Of a stretch of DNA of 64,000 nt, positions 51,971 through 62,837 are shown one piece after another. The DNA is from Schizophyllum amplum (taxonomy: Eukaryota; Basidiomycota; Agaricomycetes; Agaricales; Schizophyllaceae). The notes beneath the pieces were generated by a model. It saw nothing but the letters and a program-made list of their open reading frames with translations. It made no database searches and was not told where the DNA came from. The position numbers and the translations under genes were made by a program. The stretch covers positions 1,054,001-1,118,000 of the forward strand of contig VDMD01000001.1 in the NCBI GenBank assembly GCA_007026445.1, read 5' to 3'. The number at the start of each line of letters is the position of its first letter. Position 1 is the stretch's first letter.

Positions 51971-52841
51971 GAAAGCGGACAAACAAAGGGGCGTTCGGAG
52001 CAAATAACGCGCGTCGCGTGTACGGATGATCGGACCGGTTATACTCGTCAAGACTCAATAGCATCCTAATGGGGAATTGTCATTGTAGGTCCGATTCGGC
52101 GACTGCTATGTGTTCCTCGTCTTCTGAATGCGTATCCTGTGCTTACTCTGAGTGCTCGACCACGGTCCTGTGGATCTGGGAAGGCATCGACTATGAGAAT
52201 AAGACTCAGGGAGATACGCGTCACCGACGATCGCGCAACGTCTATTTGCAGTGTAAACACGGGGAACTCGGTGGGAACAACACTTCAACCCTCTGTATCA
52301 CAGCGCGTGGGTCCTCAGGCTAAGCTTCAAGCGTAGCGTGGTGCCACATCGTCGGGCGGTCGCCGCGCGTCGCACGAATGTCCGAGGCACCATCGTTGCA
52401 CAGCGTTGCACGATGCCTTGCCCGGTCGGTTGTGGAGCGAAGCACTCATCGCGCTCACGCGATAACGTTCGCTACATACAGCGCGGCGGACAGAATAGAT
52501 ATGCCAATATAAACGACAATTCGGCACGGGACATAACAGTAGGTTATAGAGCAAGGACGTGTGGTGGGGATTGTGATGGGAAGGGGGAGCTCGATACGAA
52601 ATCTAAGCAAGGGTAGGGGACTACGCGACAGTATACCACTGATCAGGTGAGCGAGGAAGGTACGGGCTCCCACTCGATACAGCGCGAGTCCATCAGTAAT
52701 GGGGAGAACAGCGAGCGACGTAACAAGGAAGATTACAGGAGTGACAGGAGGGCCGATGTCCGCAGGATAGCGAAAGAACAAAAGGGGTAGGCAGGAACAG
52801 TCCGCTGCGCGCGGAAAGCGAGGAAGAAAGGTCCATTAGGC
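51971..52841. other. Intergenic stretch between EAF3 and the Rho GTPase gene
   Basis: It contains the EAF3 upstream region and the 3' flank of the Rho gene. Frames of up to 108 codons have no recognisable domain. No RNA gene seen. Confidence 0.4.
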
Positions 52842-53902
52842 TCAGCAGATAACGCAGCACTTTAAGCCCTTGCCCGGCTGTTTTTCCTGGACCACTTTTC
52901 CACTGCTTCGCCGCCTGTGGTGCTTGCCGTCGCTAGAGCCGTGCCCTGTGGGGACCCCGTCACGCATGAGCATGCTTGCGCGCGTCGCGGCCTCGAACAC
53001 ATCGTCGACGCCCTCGATCTTGAGGGCAGAGCACTCTTTGTACGCGCGCGCGCCTATAAGCTGCGCGACGCGCTCGCCCTGCGCACGCGTCACATACGAG
53101 GTCGAGGTCGAGCCTTGTGCCGCCTGTTCGGGGCGTGTGTCCGCCTTGCAACCGACGAGGATGACAGGGATTGTAGGGCCGCAGATAGAGCGGACCTCCT
53201 CGATCCACTGCGGGAGGCAACGGGCATCAATCACTGGTTATCGGCTTCTCGGGGTGCGCGGGACCCGACACAGCACGCACCTTGGTCTGCACGTTTTCTA
53301 GCGAGTCGGGAGTGTCGAGGGCGAATGCAATGAGGATGACATGCGATTTCGAGTAGGACATTGGGCGTAGACGCTATGAGGTGGAGGGTTATGAGTGCGG
53401 CCAAGGAGCGCTTTCTCACTGCGACGAACCTCATACTCTTCTTGCCCTCTAGATAAGTGGTCAAAAACGCGCTCAGAGTTAGATGATGGGCACGCACGCT
53501 GTATCCCACAATGCCAGCTGTACGGGTTTCTCGTCTAGCCTGATTTCCGCGACATAGTTGTCAAAGACCGCTAACATCGGACTGCTCAGCCCTTGCACGG
53601 CCCCTGGAAGAATCACACGCACTCGGTTGCTGCCGATGGGTTAGTCGACACGCCAGGAGGTCAGCGGGATAGGAACTCACGTATTCCTTGGGAAACTCGC
53701 CAAGCGCGAAGGAGCATAGTAACGACGTCTTGCCGCAAGCGCCTGTCGCTCTGTCAGTACGCGCACAGCCTGGCGAGCACCAATTGCACGCACCGTCACC
53801 GACGATGACCAGCTTTCTCCGGATCTACGCGCGCGGGCAGGTCAGCAACGGGCGGCACGCTCGAACGCAGACGCGAAGACGGACAGGGTTCTGAGATGCC
53901 AT
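52842..53902 (-). CDS. Rho-family small GTPase
   Basis: A Rho GTPase controlling actin, exocytosis or cell-wall synthesis at the plasma membrane. Short N-terminal exons give MASQNPVRLR, IRRKLVIVGDG and ACGKTSLLCSFALGEFPKEY (P-loop GDGACGKT). Next comes the switch region through a WDTAGQEEYERLRP-type exon. KSHVILIAFALDTPDSLENV and WIEEVRSICGPTIPVILVGC follow, then KAD for NKxD/TKxD and CSALKIEGVDDVF. The C-terminus is basic (KHHRRRSSG) and ends KCCVIC, a CAAX box with an extra upstream cysteine that could be palmitoylated. An insert of about 12 residues follows KAD. It resembles fungal Rho2/Rho3 more than Rho1 or Cdc42, but I cannot fix the subtype. Confidence 0.9.
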
Positions 53903-54712
53903 TCGTCGTGATAACTGCCGAGAATGCTTGTCCACCGAGAGATGTCAAGAAAGATAAGGAAGAAAGAGGAGAGAAGGTGGAAGCCAAGAAGAAACGGAAG
54001 CCTGGCCGCTGGGAGCAGGAGCAGCGTCCTCACGGTCGCGAATTGAAATGTTGTTTTCAGCCACAACGTCAGACCTTCATCGGCACACAGCCTCTTGCCT
54101 TTTCGGGAACGTTGCCTCATCGCATTTAGCTAAGCTCTCGGCCTCTTTAGCGTGCCCCTGGCCTCCTCGGTGGCCCCTCCACGCCCGTCGAAAGCAGGCG
54201 CCCTCCAGGCGAGGAGCATGCCTATCCCTCCAGGCGTCCACCTTTTTTTTTTGCTAATCCTTCCCTCTCAGCGGCACCCCTCGCCGCTCTGCCGCTGCGT
54301 AAAGATCAATACATGCACTTGATGCACGCCTCCGAGCGCAGCCCTCGGCGGCGGGCACTCCCGTGTTGGAAGAATGTTCGCGACTTTGATTCGGGAATCG
54401 GCAAAGACGCCATACTTGTATCAACGCGAGAGCAAGATGTTGAAGGAACCCAAAACAGTATACAATAGAGTAACAGCAAACAGCCAGCCCAGTAAATAGA
54501 AGAAAAAAACAACAACAATCCGGGCAGACAGTGGCCAAAAAGTACAAGATGGAGACAACAGCAAACATGGATGGTGGTGGTGGTGATCGTAGTAGTAGTA
54601 CAGTTGGAGGAACAGACGATGAATAATAACGACACATAAATCTTACAGGAACCTGCAGCTCGAAACCCATGTACAATCCGTCGAACAGACAACAACGAAC
54701 CGCTGCCAGCCC
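53903..54712. other. Spacer with short simple repeats
   Basis: Holds a T-run near 54243-54252 and a GGT/GTA trinucleotide tract at about 54572-54600, likely in the 3' region of the ankyrin-repeat gene. No gene recognised. Confidence 0.45.
54572..54600. repeat. Trinucleotide microsatellite (GGT then GTA units)
   Basis: Four to five GGT units followed by about four GTA units, imperfect between. Confidence 0.6.
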
Positions 54713-57700
54713 TCAGACTGGCTTCCCCTTGAGCGACTGAACCCAGGACTTCAGCCCGCCAAACCGTTTGGTGTTCGCTGGCGTCCGATCGTGCGGCGAG
54801 AACCCCATACGCGCAAGCTTCTGGGCGCTCGCCTTGCGCGCCTGGTCCCCCGCACCTTGGGTACCTCGACTCGCCAGCGATGGCATATGCGGCGCAGTCG
54901 ACACGCGGCACAGCGCAGACCCCAAATCCGCGTCCTCATCCGTGTCTGTGACGTCTAGCGAATTCACGCGGCTCAGCTGCGCTGTCGGCGGAATGTCGAA
55001 AAGCGCAGGCTTCCGAGTCTCGGATACGCGGACGGGCGTCGACGGTGGCAGCTGCGCTGTATCCTGCTCACTGAGCGCATCGGGCGCCTGCAGGCCTTCC
55101 AAGGATGACGTGGAGTGGCAGACATGGTGCGTCCGCGGATCGTCGCTTACTGTTCGAAGACGGCGCCCGTTCACCGCGACTGGAAAACCGATGAGCGACC
55201 CTGCGATGGAGGTAGAAGAAACTTGATACGCACTGTCCGGCATGATCGTGTGTCCGGTGGCGCCTGTGCTAGTATGTGGCCTGCGCGGCACCTTGACCAT
55301 ACTCTTGCGGCGCCGACGTCGCTCGCCTTTGTCGAGGCCCATGTTTCTCTCTCCGCCGAGCGGCGCAAGCCTGTCCGCCTCGTCGCTCCAGCTTCGCGCC
55401 GTCAGCCTTCCCCCACTCGCCAACGGCGTCGACGGAAGGCCGGGGGTCATCAAGGACGGCGAGGATGCCTCGGACATGGGCCCGTGCGCAATCAAGATAC
55501 TGCCGCGTCCCTCCCGCCCTTTCTCTTGCTTCTCCATCTCCTCGCGCAGCCTCCGCTCGAGCGCCAAGCTCTCTCCATACGCTGCGAGCCGGGCACTGAG
55601 TGGTATCTCATGGTCTGCCACCATGATGTCCTGCTGCGCCTTTTGCACGAGGGCCTCCGCCTCCGCGTGCGAAGAGATGCCGGCCATGTCGATCCCCAAT
55701 GGCGAGTGCGCGCGGCGCTCGTTGATATTGGCGTGGCTGCGGCCTGGGCTGTAGTCCCGTGTCATCGAGTCGACTATGGCTGTCGTCGTGGTGCTGCCGT
55801 CACTCCGGCTAGTCGAGCTCGTCGTCAGGGAGGGCTCGTGGCTGCCCGTTGAGCTAACGCTACTGAGCGAGTCGCCGCGACCGCGGGCCCCATTGTCAGT
55901 CGGCAACGGGACGCGTAGTAATTGTGGCGACGACTTGTCCGACTCGCAGGACACGGGGGGCGGACGACAGATGCTGAAAGGAAATTCGCTGGTAACCGAG
56001 GCACCATGCGCGGGCTCGGATAACAAGATGCCTGGCGAGGTCGTAGAATCCGTTGAATTTACTGAGAAGCCACGGCGACGATGAACATCCTGCTGTTCGT
56101 AGTCCGGTTTCTTCTGAGAGTGTATGATCTCTCCGTATGAGTCGTCTTCCTCATTCTCGACCGCAGGTGATGTGGTGATGTCTGCCGAGGCTTCAGATGA
56201 TACTCGGGAGACGGGGTTGCCTGCGCTCCCAGGGCGCCTCCCTGCGTTCACTTGCGTCACGTGCTTCAAGGAGCTCACGCTATTGCATCCTCGGAGTCCC
56301 GCACGCGAGGACGAACTCCCGTTGCCGTTGACCGATGGCGAACCATCGTTGAGGCTCGACGAGGAGTCGAAGCGCAGAGCGCGCACGCTTGAACTGCTCT
56401 GGCCACTCGAGGACGTTCGGTTGTGTGGTCTGAGGATACCGGGACGCTTGACCGCAGGCGCACCCGATGCACCGACCACATCTTCGTCATAGACACCCCC
56501 GCCACGATTGGTGCCCCCGCCTGCGCCCGAAGGGGACCGCGCACGAACGAGGCCAGTGCCGCTATCATCTTTGTAAGAAGCTCGAGATGCGCCACCCGCC
56601 GATGACTGTTCGGCACTCTCGCACTGTGACTGTGTGGGTATGGCGAACCTCGTGCCGCTTGCAGCTGAGACCGATCGGTCCCGGTTCAGCGTGGATCGCT
56701 GCTGCTGGGCAAGAGCATTGTGGAGGTCAACAGCGGATGGCAAGCGGCTGGAAGATGGCTGGGTAGAGGGTCCCATAGCTGTAAGGGTGCTGGCGTACGA
56801 CGAGGGGACGGTATCACTGGCTGAATGGGCATGGTGAGGAGGCGAGGACGACATGGGTGTATGATGGCCCGAGCCTAAAATGGAGGACGATGGACCGTAG
56901 GATTCGGCTTGCTGCGTGCCGAATGGATCCCCGAAAGATGGCGTGACGCTCCCGTCGCGACCCTTTTTGAGGAAATTGCGCATGGAGTACTTGTTGGCTA
57001 GCCTGCGCCCAGCGCCACCTCGTCCGTACGGGATGAAGTTATGCGGCTCGGTCTCCTCGACATCACTGCCCGCGGAGCGAGGTCGGCGAGATGAGAATCG
57101 AGACGTGCCATTACTGGACCGTGAGGGTGACGGACTGGGGCCAAGTGGTTGCGGCAACGAAGGTCGACGTTGATTGGGGTCAAATCCTGGAGGTGGTCCA
57201 TCTTCGGCCAACGTCGGAGACCGTGGTCCAGCATCACTGAGCTTTCTAGGCGGAACGTCAGCCCTGTGATCGGCGCGCGGATTCGTGGAGATCGAGGGCG
57301 GAGCTGTCTTTTGGTACTGCTCGGAAAGCCCGGATGATGATGCTTTGAGCATGCTGAGGGCCGTGTCGATCGACCGTTTGACTTTGAGACGTTTGCTGCC
57401 CGATGCGGCGTCTCCATAGATGTCAGGGGTATCGGCCCGCTCAGGACTTTGTTGGTCGCGATGGCCCATTCCCGAGCGTGTTTCCCTCTCCCTAAGGTCC
57501 CTGTCTTTGTTGCATATCCAGGAGTGGAGGTAGTCAGCGCATTCAATGTAGCCATTTTGTCGGGCAACCATTTCAGGCGTAACACCGTGCTTGTCTGGAC
57601 GGTCGGCGATAGCACCTCGTCGAAGGAGGAGTTTAGCGATGCTGATGTTGCCATTGGCTGCAGCAAAATGAAGGGGCGTCGAGCCAGAAGTGCCTATGAT

Positions 57701-58090
57701 GACGGGGTTCTTCTCGTTGGAATACCGTCGTGGCAGCCTGGGAGAAGTAGGGGAGAGTGAGCGAACGAGACAAAGTAGGGAATTAAGACTGGCCTTGGGC
57801 CGTTGACGTCAGCACCGTGGTCGATAAGCAGCTTGACGACGGGCTCCGACCCTCCGGCGCAGGCGGCGTGGAGAGGGAGGACACCATCGAGAACTGAGTT
57901 GACGGGTTGACCCCTGGCGATGGCATACTCGACAAGCCCCATGTTTCCTGTGGCCGCCGCAGCATGCAAGCCGAGACTGGGGACTGTACGAGACTGTCAG
58001 CGATGCACATACGACGAACAAAGGCAACGCACATTCCGTCGTAACATTGTATTTTGCCTCCGCCTTCGCATTGGTTGTCCTCACCGGCAT
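54713..58090 (-). CDS. Ankyrin-repeat protein with long disordered C-terminus
   Basis: Three exons (58033-58090, 57794-57983, 54713-57737) give 1090 residues. Ankyrin repeats occupy about residues 20-170: LGLHAAAATGNMGLVEYAIA, GVLPLHAACAGGSEPVVKLL, STPLHFAAANGNISIAKLLL and DKHGVTPEMVARQNGYIECA. The remaining 900 residues are Ser/Pro/Arg-rich and disordered, with a basic KRLKVKRSID segment and an ending LKSWVQSLKGKPV. This resembles a conserved basidiomycete ankyrin protein of unknown role; scaffold or signalling functions would be guesses. Intron 2 appears to be of the GC-AG class. A conserved-looking frame (SPYRILHPDLHILVLSASAS) overlaps exon 1 in another frame but has no ATG, so the true N-terminus is unsettled. 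A TATA box sits 88 bp upstream of the chosen ATG. Confidence 0.83.
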
Positions 58091-58177
58091 CCTGCAAGGA
58101 CGCTGAAGCGCTTAGCACGAGGATGTGTAGGTCCGGATGAAGGATGCGATAAGGTGAAAGCCAAGATGGGAAGGATT

Positions 58178-58187
58178 GTTATATATC
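58178..58187 (-). promoter_or_regulatory. TATA box of the ankyrin-repeat gene
   Basis: GATATATAAC on the minus strand, 88-97 bp upstream of the ATG at 58090. Confidence 0.5.
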
Positions 58188-59727
58188 AGCGTGTGGGGGA
58201 CGGGATGATGAGTTCCCCGTTATTGTCTTCTGCGCCACCAAGGGTAATGACGTGCGTTGCAAGCCGGTAGGGAGGCCGATGGTGAGCCAACAGGATGCGC
58301 AGGAAGAGCGTCTTGGCGGTCGAGGGCGATTCCTTCGACAGCGCCCGCGCAAGACGATGGAAGCGGGAAGAAAGGACGATGAGCGCCTGCAAGCTCGGCG
58401 AGAAGCAATGCCGATCAATAGTATCCTTCCGGACTTAGCGTTTGATTTATTTGCTTCTGCTTTCCATTCCTTGACTCGACCCTCCATCATATCCGTGTCA
58501 TCCCAGACACCGCTGCGAAACCCAGCAGCTCGTGTGGATTGGATATATCGTTCGTATCCGAATTTCCATGTCAAAGTCAGAGCCTCGCTAGCACTCGCTC
58601 CCAGAACTTGCTCAGAACCCCCAGGCGCTCGGTTAGCTTGTGAAAAGCTTGTCAGACCCGCCGCGATGGACTCCCCCTGGTCTCCCCTCATACGCAGACA
58701 TGTCGAAAATAGGCCGCCCGCTCTGATACGCCGTCCCAATCATCATCTCCTCTCCCGTCATCGACCCCCCTTACGCGCAACTATAGTACAGCAAAAGGCA
58801 CCTCTATGAGCGCGCGAGGTACCCCTTCAGGCAGTCGCCGTTCCCTCTGTTGTCAAGAAGTCTGGTCGATTCGCGCGTCGCAGACCCGCCCGCGCGTGCA
58901 GGATGGCCTACAGGCGCATACATACGTCAGGGATCTCTCTTCTCTCGCTGATCCTCGTGCTCCCGGTGCTATCGCTTGGCTGCTTTTGTGAGGCGCAGCA
59001 ACCGATGACACGATCACTACGCCTGCTACTCGTAGTCAGATGCTCATTCGACCTTCGGGCCCCGCTGGGCTCTCCGAGTACTCAGCGCCGCCTCTCAGTA
59101 CCCCAGAAACTAGGATTTATCGAACCGCAAGTTCCACGCCGCCCCTCACCTGCTCAATCGTAACATGTTTTTATGACCCGCGCACACGGTGTCTTATGAT
59201 CAGACCAGGATCAGACGACCTGCCAGGTTACCCTACGCAACCTATCCTGATGGCCTTTCGTGCTCTCTTCGGGCGCATCGACTCGGACATCTTCTATAGC
59301 AATTGGTTAGCCATCTTGACTGCAATTCACTGGGGCGACAGGGGGTTCTCGTTGACTTGAAGCCATTTCTTCTATCGAAACGCATGCACCACAAGCGTTC
59401 TTTCACAAGATGTCCTCATGAAGCAGACGGACCAGTGGCAGTAGGTAAGTCCTCGCAAAGTTTTGACAGTCATTGCGGCAAGGCACATGTGCTACTAATT
59501 AGTTCAGTGCTCAGAGCAGTTCAGTCATAGTAGTTGACTGATGCGCGCAGGCGCCATCCCTTGTCCCCCTCGCGCATTACATGAACAAGAGTGCAGGTAC
59601 CTCGCTCTGCAAGCGGTATTTTCATGCTATGGTGAGCCTCGCCGTCCGTGCTGCACGGATGATAGCACCCGCTCAAGCGCTCAAAGCCTCATGCATCAGC
59701 CCAGGATGATAGAGCAGGATAAGACAG
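58188..59727. other. Intergenic stretch with overlapping long open frames
   Basis: Frames of about 185 codons are open on both strands over 58179-58809, which argues for base composition rather than a gene. Nothing in 58810-59727 looks coding. Confidence 0.35.
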
Positions 59728-62394
59728 TTATCGTGGAGGATACAGCTGCGATGAATGGGTCCGTAGAACATCGACCTCCCCGGAAGGCAGTGTCGTGCTA
59801 GAAGAGGCAAAAGTGGGATGGTAGCCCGGCGCCACAGCCCACGACGGAGTCTGCGATAAGGACAAGATAGGCTGGGGTTGCCGGCCGGTGTTCGACCAGT
59901 TGGGGGGCGCAGACGGGAACAATCCGGACGGCGATTCAGAGTCCGGCGCAGCCATACCGAGTGGAAGCGGAGGCGACGGAAGGGGCTGCACCGTGTAGTA
60001 GCTCGGTCCAGGGTCCGCCTGAGCATACGAGGAGCGTTGAGCAGTCGTGGCGGTGGTCGGGGTTGCGAGAATGTAGAGCCTGGGCGAAGACATTGCACCA
60101 CGGTCAACTCCCATCCTCGATGGCGTCCCGCTCTGCGGTGCCCTCCAGCATCCGTCTGCCATAAGCTGCTCCAAAGTCCACAGCGCGAGTTGCGGCGTCC
60201 TACTCGTCTGCCCCTCTTGCCCAGCCATGTCCTGGAAGAGCGTGTATGCTCTCTCAACCGTCTGCTCGTAGATGGGATTCCGCTCGCCAGCGGGCGTCTG
60301 GTTCATCATCGAGATGACTGTGACCGCCGCCTCGTACAGCAAGCATAAACTCTCGAGCGCGCCGCCGCCCCCTTGCTCGTACTTGTTGCAGTATAGGTCG
60401 ATCAGGCGGGAGGCGGACCACAGGCACTGACCCCTGCTCTCCTGCGCCGAGTAGGTGGGGACCGTGGCGGTCTTGTCCATCGTCTCGGGCTGCATCCCAC
60501 GGGTCACAAATGCGTGGTGCAGCTTCATGCGCGCGGCATAGTCCCACACGCCGAGCGTGTGATATGTGTCAGCGGCGTGTGGCGGCTGCGCCGCACAAGG
60601 CAGCGCAGCGGACGCGGACGCCTGGCCCTTCCATATTCGACGCCACTCCTTGAACTTCTCGTCGAGCTCGTAGACAGCGGGGCCGGGCACTAGGGACAAA
60701 CTAAAACACTGCGATTTGGTAAGGAGGCGCACTGCGGACGGTAGGCGCTCACCCAGGTACCTTCTCCATCGCTTCTCCCATGATGAGGCATAGACGCAGG
60801 AGGTGCGCCGTACGCGTCTCGTACGCGTCGCCCGGTGTAGTAGACACCTCGTCGGGGAACTTGATATCCGTCATGTCGCTCCTGATCATCTGCGGGCGGC
60901 CGAGGGCGTACGAGTACAGCTTGTCGAGGATGAGGAGGTTCTGCGCAATGGCGGTCAATTGGGGTACATTCCATGCGCAATGCGACCTACCCACCACGAT
61001 CTGCGCCGCAATGTGCTCTCATCGACCGACATCGCCTGCCATAACGCCCAGCTGGGGTCGCGATGCATGCCCACGGATTCCGCCAAGCGGATAGCCGAGC
61101 CAGTGAGCTTCCAAGCCTCACTGACGTACCCATTTTCTGCGAGGTAGGTGCATAGGAGCGTCATGGCAAAGCACCTCAGAACTGCGCCGTCCGCGGCCGA
61201 CGCCATGAGGCTCTGATCCAGCGGCACCAGGTCGAGGTATCCGGCGGAGGCCATTCGACAAGCCTCTTTGGCGTGAGCATGGTATTTCCGGGGTTCGTGA
61301 ACATAGTTATGAAACGAGGGTAGGTATGAGGCACTTGAGGGGACACAAGCGAGCACAGCGAAGAGCAGAGCTAGCCAATTGGGATTGATGCGCGAGCCTG
61401 CGACCTTCTCGTTGGCCATGTCCACATATCCATCGCGAAACCATTTTTCTGGGATTCCGAACCGCCAGTTAACATTGGCGAAGTAGTAGTCCAGGAGACT
61501 GTCCAGACCGTCGCGCGGGGGCAGATGGTCAAGCAGGATACCCAATCCAGGGTACTCGATAGGGCATTCGACGGACTGAGTTGAGCAGGCATACAGCATG
61601 CGCGCCGTGGACTTTGAACTGACCTGAAAGGACGTAGGAAGTCAGAAAAATGCTGGACAGAGCAGATCGAGTCATAGACGTACGGAGTGCAGGGCGCAGA
61701 GAATGCTCCCACGTCCTATGAATTCGCCCACATGTCCCAGCGACCGCTGCGCGTAGACGTAGCTGCGTGAGTATACCGTTTCATCTAGGGGTACCATATT
61801 TCCGCGAGGGTGCACGTCCTCGCGCCGCTTCCCGAGCGGGTCGTCAATCGCGGACGCCCCTACCACAAACGACGGGGACGCAAAGTTAGACGCAGCAGCC
61901 GGCGTATCCGAGCTGGACGACCAACGGGGAGATGGATGCGCTGCGTGTGCGCGCGCGAGCTGTTGCTGCAGGTCAGCGAGCTGCGCCCCCATCGTCGCCT
62001 TCTCCTGTTCGAGCTCGGTGACGCGCGCGCGCAGCGTCTGCGTCTGCGACGACTCCGCTGGGCCCGCTGACCCCGCGCTGCGGCCCGGCGGTGGGCGTGC
62101 GTACGGTACGTCGGAGTACTCGCAGGACTCTTGGACGCCACGCTCGATGCAGAGCCCGCACGGGTGAGCGCGATCGCATTTCTATCATCGGGATCCTGAC
62201 ATAAGCAGAGGGGGATGGCATATGAGGCCTGTTGACGCACCTGTCTTCGGATAGTGCAATTGGTGCAAGATACTAGAGGAAGCTTATGTTTGTATACCCG
62301 GCTGATGGTACGGAGTGAATTGGGAAAACTCACGGCGGGAGCGGTGGCGCTTCTGCCTCTGCCGTGGCTGGGGACTCTCGGAGTCGTCTTTCAT
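59728..62394 (-). CDS. Zn2Cys6 fungal-specific transcription factor
   Basis: A nuclear Gal4-type regulator; target genes unknown. The first exon, MKDDSESPQPRQRQKRHRS, is basic. Two short introns then join SCTNCTIRRQ to KCDRAHPCGLCIERGVQESC, giving the six cysteines of the binuclear cluster with standard spacing. A coiled-coil dimerisation segment follows (RARVTELEQEKATMGAQL then ADLQQQLARAH). The fungal_trans domain includes LLDHLPPRDGLDSLLDYYF, NVNWRFGIPEKWFRD, ALLFAVLACV, AWKLTGSAIRLAESVGMHRD and RRRSWW. The C-terminal 150 residues are Ser/Pro-rich. Total length is about 790 residues in six or more exons. No neighbouring pathway suggests a target. Confident family call. Confidence 0.92.
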
Positions 62395-62837
62395 CGGGAT
62401 GACAGCAGACGTGTAAGTCGCGGGGGAAAAGTTAGGTTGCGCGTCTTTATAAAGCGCTCATGTAGCGGTCAGAACAGAGAGCGCATGCGCCAGGCGCTTG
62501 CACGATCCAGCTCAACCTGGCTTGGCTCGATGCTCGTACCTGGCTCGCTACCGTAATGTCAGAGCCCGCAAACGAGCGCTTAGGCTGCGTAACGCGTGAA
62601 GGGAGGATCAGGAATCATCGGGCGCACAGAGAATTTGACGTGAGATGAGATACGCACACGTGGATGGCACGAACGTAACCTGTTCAAGTTCAGTAACTTC
62701 TCAGGATCTTTGCACAGGCAGTACGCATTGTAATATTCCACATACAAGAGCGGTATGATCCGTAGTCCACTGTCCAGAGGTCCGGTGGCAGAATCCCGCT
62801 CGCCAAGGGAGGAGTAGATGAAGCGCCATAGAGGCCT
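62395..62837. other. Spacer between the transcription factor and the carrier gene
   Basis: Upstream region of the Zn2Cys6 gene, with a CTTTATAAAG palindrome near 62448-62457 that could be its TATA box, and the 3' flank of the carrier gene. No gene seen. Confidence 0.45.

Noticed and set aside
52870..53333. Plus-strand frames of about 140 codons
   Set aside because: Antisense to the Rho GTPase exon.
54306..54911. 201-codon minus-strand frame rich in hydrophobic residues
   Set aside because: Overlaps the end of the ankyrin gene in another frame and its 3' region; no start context or homology.
58179..58809. Gene candidates on both strands upstream of the ankyrin gene
   Set aside because: Both strands are open over the same interval and neither reads as a known protein; the region includes the ankyrin gene TATA box.
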